Below are positions 63,216-64,000 of a stretch of 64,000 bases of DNA, piece by piece. The DNA comes from Clostridiales bacterium. Lineage in GTDB: Bacteria; Bacillota; Clostridia; TANB77; SIG350. The notes beneath the pieces are model-generated. The model saw nothing but the letters and a program-made list of their open reading frames with translations, was not told where the DNA came from and did no database searches. The translations under genes and the position numbers were made by a program. The stretch covers positions 264,081 to 328,080 of the forward strand of contig SVGE01000001.1 in assembly GCA_015056545.1 (NCBI GenBank), in the 5' to 3' direction. Position 1 is the stretch's first letter. The number at the start of each line of letters is the position of its first letter.

Positions 63216-63818
63216 ATGGAAATAAAAAATTCAAAATTTGTAATAAGTGCTACAAGCAAAAAACAATATCCTGAAAAAAAATTACCTGAAATTGTTTTAA
63301 TTGGAAAATCAAATATTGGTAAATCTTCATTTATTAATTGCTTATGCAATAGAAACAAACTTGCTAAAACAAGTTCTGTTCCTGGTAAAACAAGATTAAT
63401 TAATTTTTATAATATAGATGATATTATGTATTTCGTTGATTTACCAGGATATGGATACAGCAAAATGTCTAAATCTCAAGAAACAGAAGTTGCTAATTAT
63501 ATAAATGATTATTTATCTTCAAGTGGAAATATTAGTTTAATTTTATTCTTAGTAGATATTAGACACAAACCTACACAATTAGATCAAATAATGTTTAACT
63601 GGCTTATTCAAAATAAAAAACAGTTTATTATTATAGCTAATAAAGCTGATAAAATTGCTAAAACTAAAGCAAATGATTATATATCTGTTATTTCATCTAC
63701 TTTTAAGCTAAGAGAATATGGATTAGAAGAAAATATTCCTATTATCCCATTTTCTAGTATAAGTAAATTAGGGAAAGAAGAATTATTAGATATAATAGAA
63801 AAAGCAATTAATTCTTAA
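63216..63818 (+). CDS. engB: Ribosome biogenesis GTPase EngB (YsxC/YihA)
   Basis: 200 aa. GTPase motifs G1 GKSNIGKSS (~31-39), G3 DLPGYGYSK, G4 NKADK and G5 SSISK are intact. An essential factor for late 50S assembly. It often follows lonA/clpX, but here it stands alone with its own promoter and terminator. Confidence 0.94.
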   Translation: MEIKNSKFVISATSKKQYPEKKLPEIVLIGKSNIGKSSFINCLCNRNKLAKTSSVPGKTRLINFYNIDDIMYFVDLPGYGYSKMSKSQETEVANYINDYLSSSGNISLILFLVDIRHKPTQLDQIMFNWLIQNKKQFIIIANKADKIAKTKANDYISVISSTFKLREYGLEENIPIIPFSSISKLGKEELLDIIEKAINS

Positions 63819-63836
63819 ATATAATTTAAATATATA

Positions 63837-63874
63837 ATACACTTTTATTTTAAATAAAAGTGTATGTTTTTTAT
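63837..63874 (+). terminator. engB terminator
   Basis: 13-bp perfect stem ATACACTTTTATT/AATAAAAGTGTAT with a 3-nt loop followed by GTTTTTT. Confidence 0.9.
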
Positions 63875-63934
63875 TTTAAAAGCATCCTATTAGTATACGT
63901 TTCTATTATTTTTTACATATTATGCCATTTTCAA

Positions 63935-63963
63935 TTGACAAGTTCACCTAAAAGTACTAATAT
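63935..63963 (+). promoter_or_regulatory. Promoter reading off the window end
   Basis: TTGACA (63935-63940), a 17-bp spacer and TAATAT (63958-63963). The gene it serves lies beyond position 64000. Confidence 0.65.
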
Positions 63964-64000
63964 ATATTTGCTATTATTATTTTTGTTTATAATACATTTT

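Noticed and set aside
1..64000. CRISPR arrays, insertion sequences or prophage genes
   Set aside because: No regularly spaced repeats, no transposase, integrase or phage structural genes were seen on either strand.

Overview
The window is strongly AT-rich DNA using the standard bacterial code, with TTG and GTG starts as well as ATG. PolC-type DNA polymerase III, Spo0A, a long-form hibernation factor, class III (anaerobic) ribonucleotide reductase, pyrimidine-nucleoside phosphorylase and the clostridial efp/zinc-ribbon pair point to an anaerobic, probably spore-forming-lineage Clostridia member. It may be an uncultured gut lineage; that placement is inference. Most housekeeping genes lie on the minus strand. 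Promoters are nearly all sigma-A type with a 17-bp spacer, so transcription units can be read with unusual clarity.

Layout. 1-6.8 kb: rpoC (cut by the window edge) and rpoB, with a structured 250-nt leader. 6.8-14.2 kb: rsmD, a coiled-coil protein, ftsK/spoIIIE, an MBL/beta-CASP RNase-like protein and two J-domain membrane proteins. 14.3-20.1 kb: an accessory stretch with a prepilin-like protein, a poly-G small ORF, a membrane-anchored GH26-like protein, orphan genes and a ParDE-like module. 20.2-30.8 kb: the S10-spc ribosomal protein cluster from rpsJ to secY, without rpmD and behind a structured leader. 30.8-42.4 kb: a candidate C-rich sRNA, galE, hpf, DUF1294, polC, surface/membrane orphans and a type I toxin-antitoxin-like locus. 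42.4-46.0 kb: a cobalamin-riboswitch-controlled nrdD operon with glutaredoxin-like, radical SAM and FTR-like redox genes. 46.1-57.4 kb: a second type I-like locus, a WG-repeat protein, miaB, efp, pdp, rnhB, HD-GYP, spo0A, IMPACT-family and HtrA genes, then a third type I-like locus. 57.5-64 kb: tRNA-Gln and tRNA-His, an FAD protein, HIT, a short alaS, GNAT, an XRE/membrane pair with twin operators, and engB.

The most interesting material lies between the annotated genes. Three unrelated-in-sequence but identically organised loci (about 42.0, 46.3 and 57.2 kb) each encode a 19-36 aa hydrophobic peptide behind a good promoter and Shine-Dalgarno. Each faces a convergent promoter that would make a 73-87 nt antisense RNA ending in the toxin 3' region. 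Two show perfect or near-perfect 5'-3' self-complementarity, and one carries a LexA-box-like palindrome in its promoter. A candidate sRNA at 30.86 kb carries a C-rich stretch complementary to the Shine-Dalgarno regions of two of these toxins. Other signals worth testing are the rpoB leader with two hairpins sharing an identical 7-nt loop, the S10 leader, and a small ORF whose frame depends on a 10-G tract.

All protein functions are assigned from motifs read by eye. No database search was possible.
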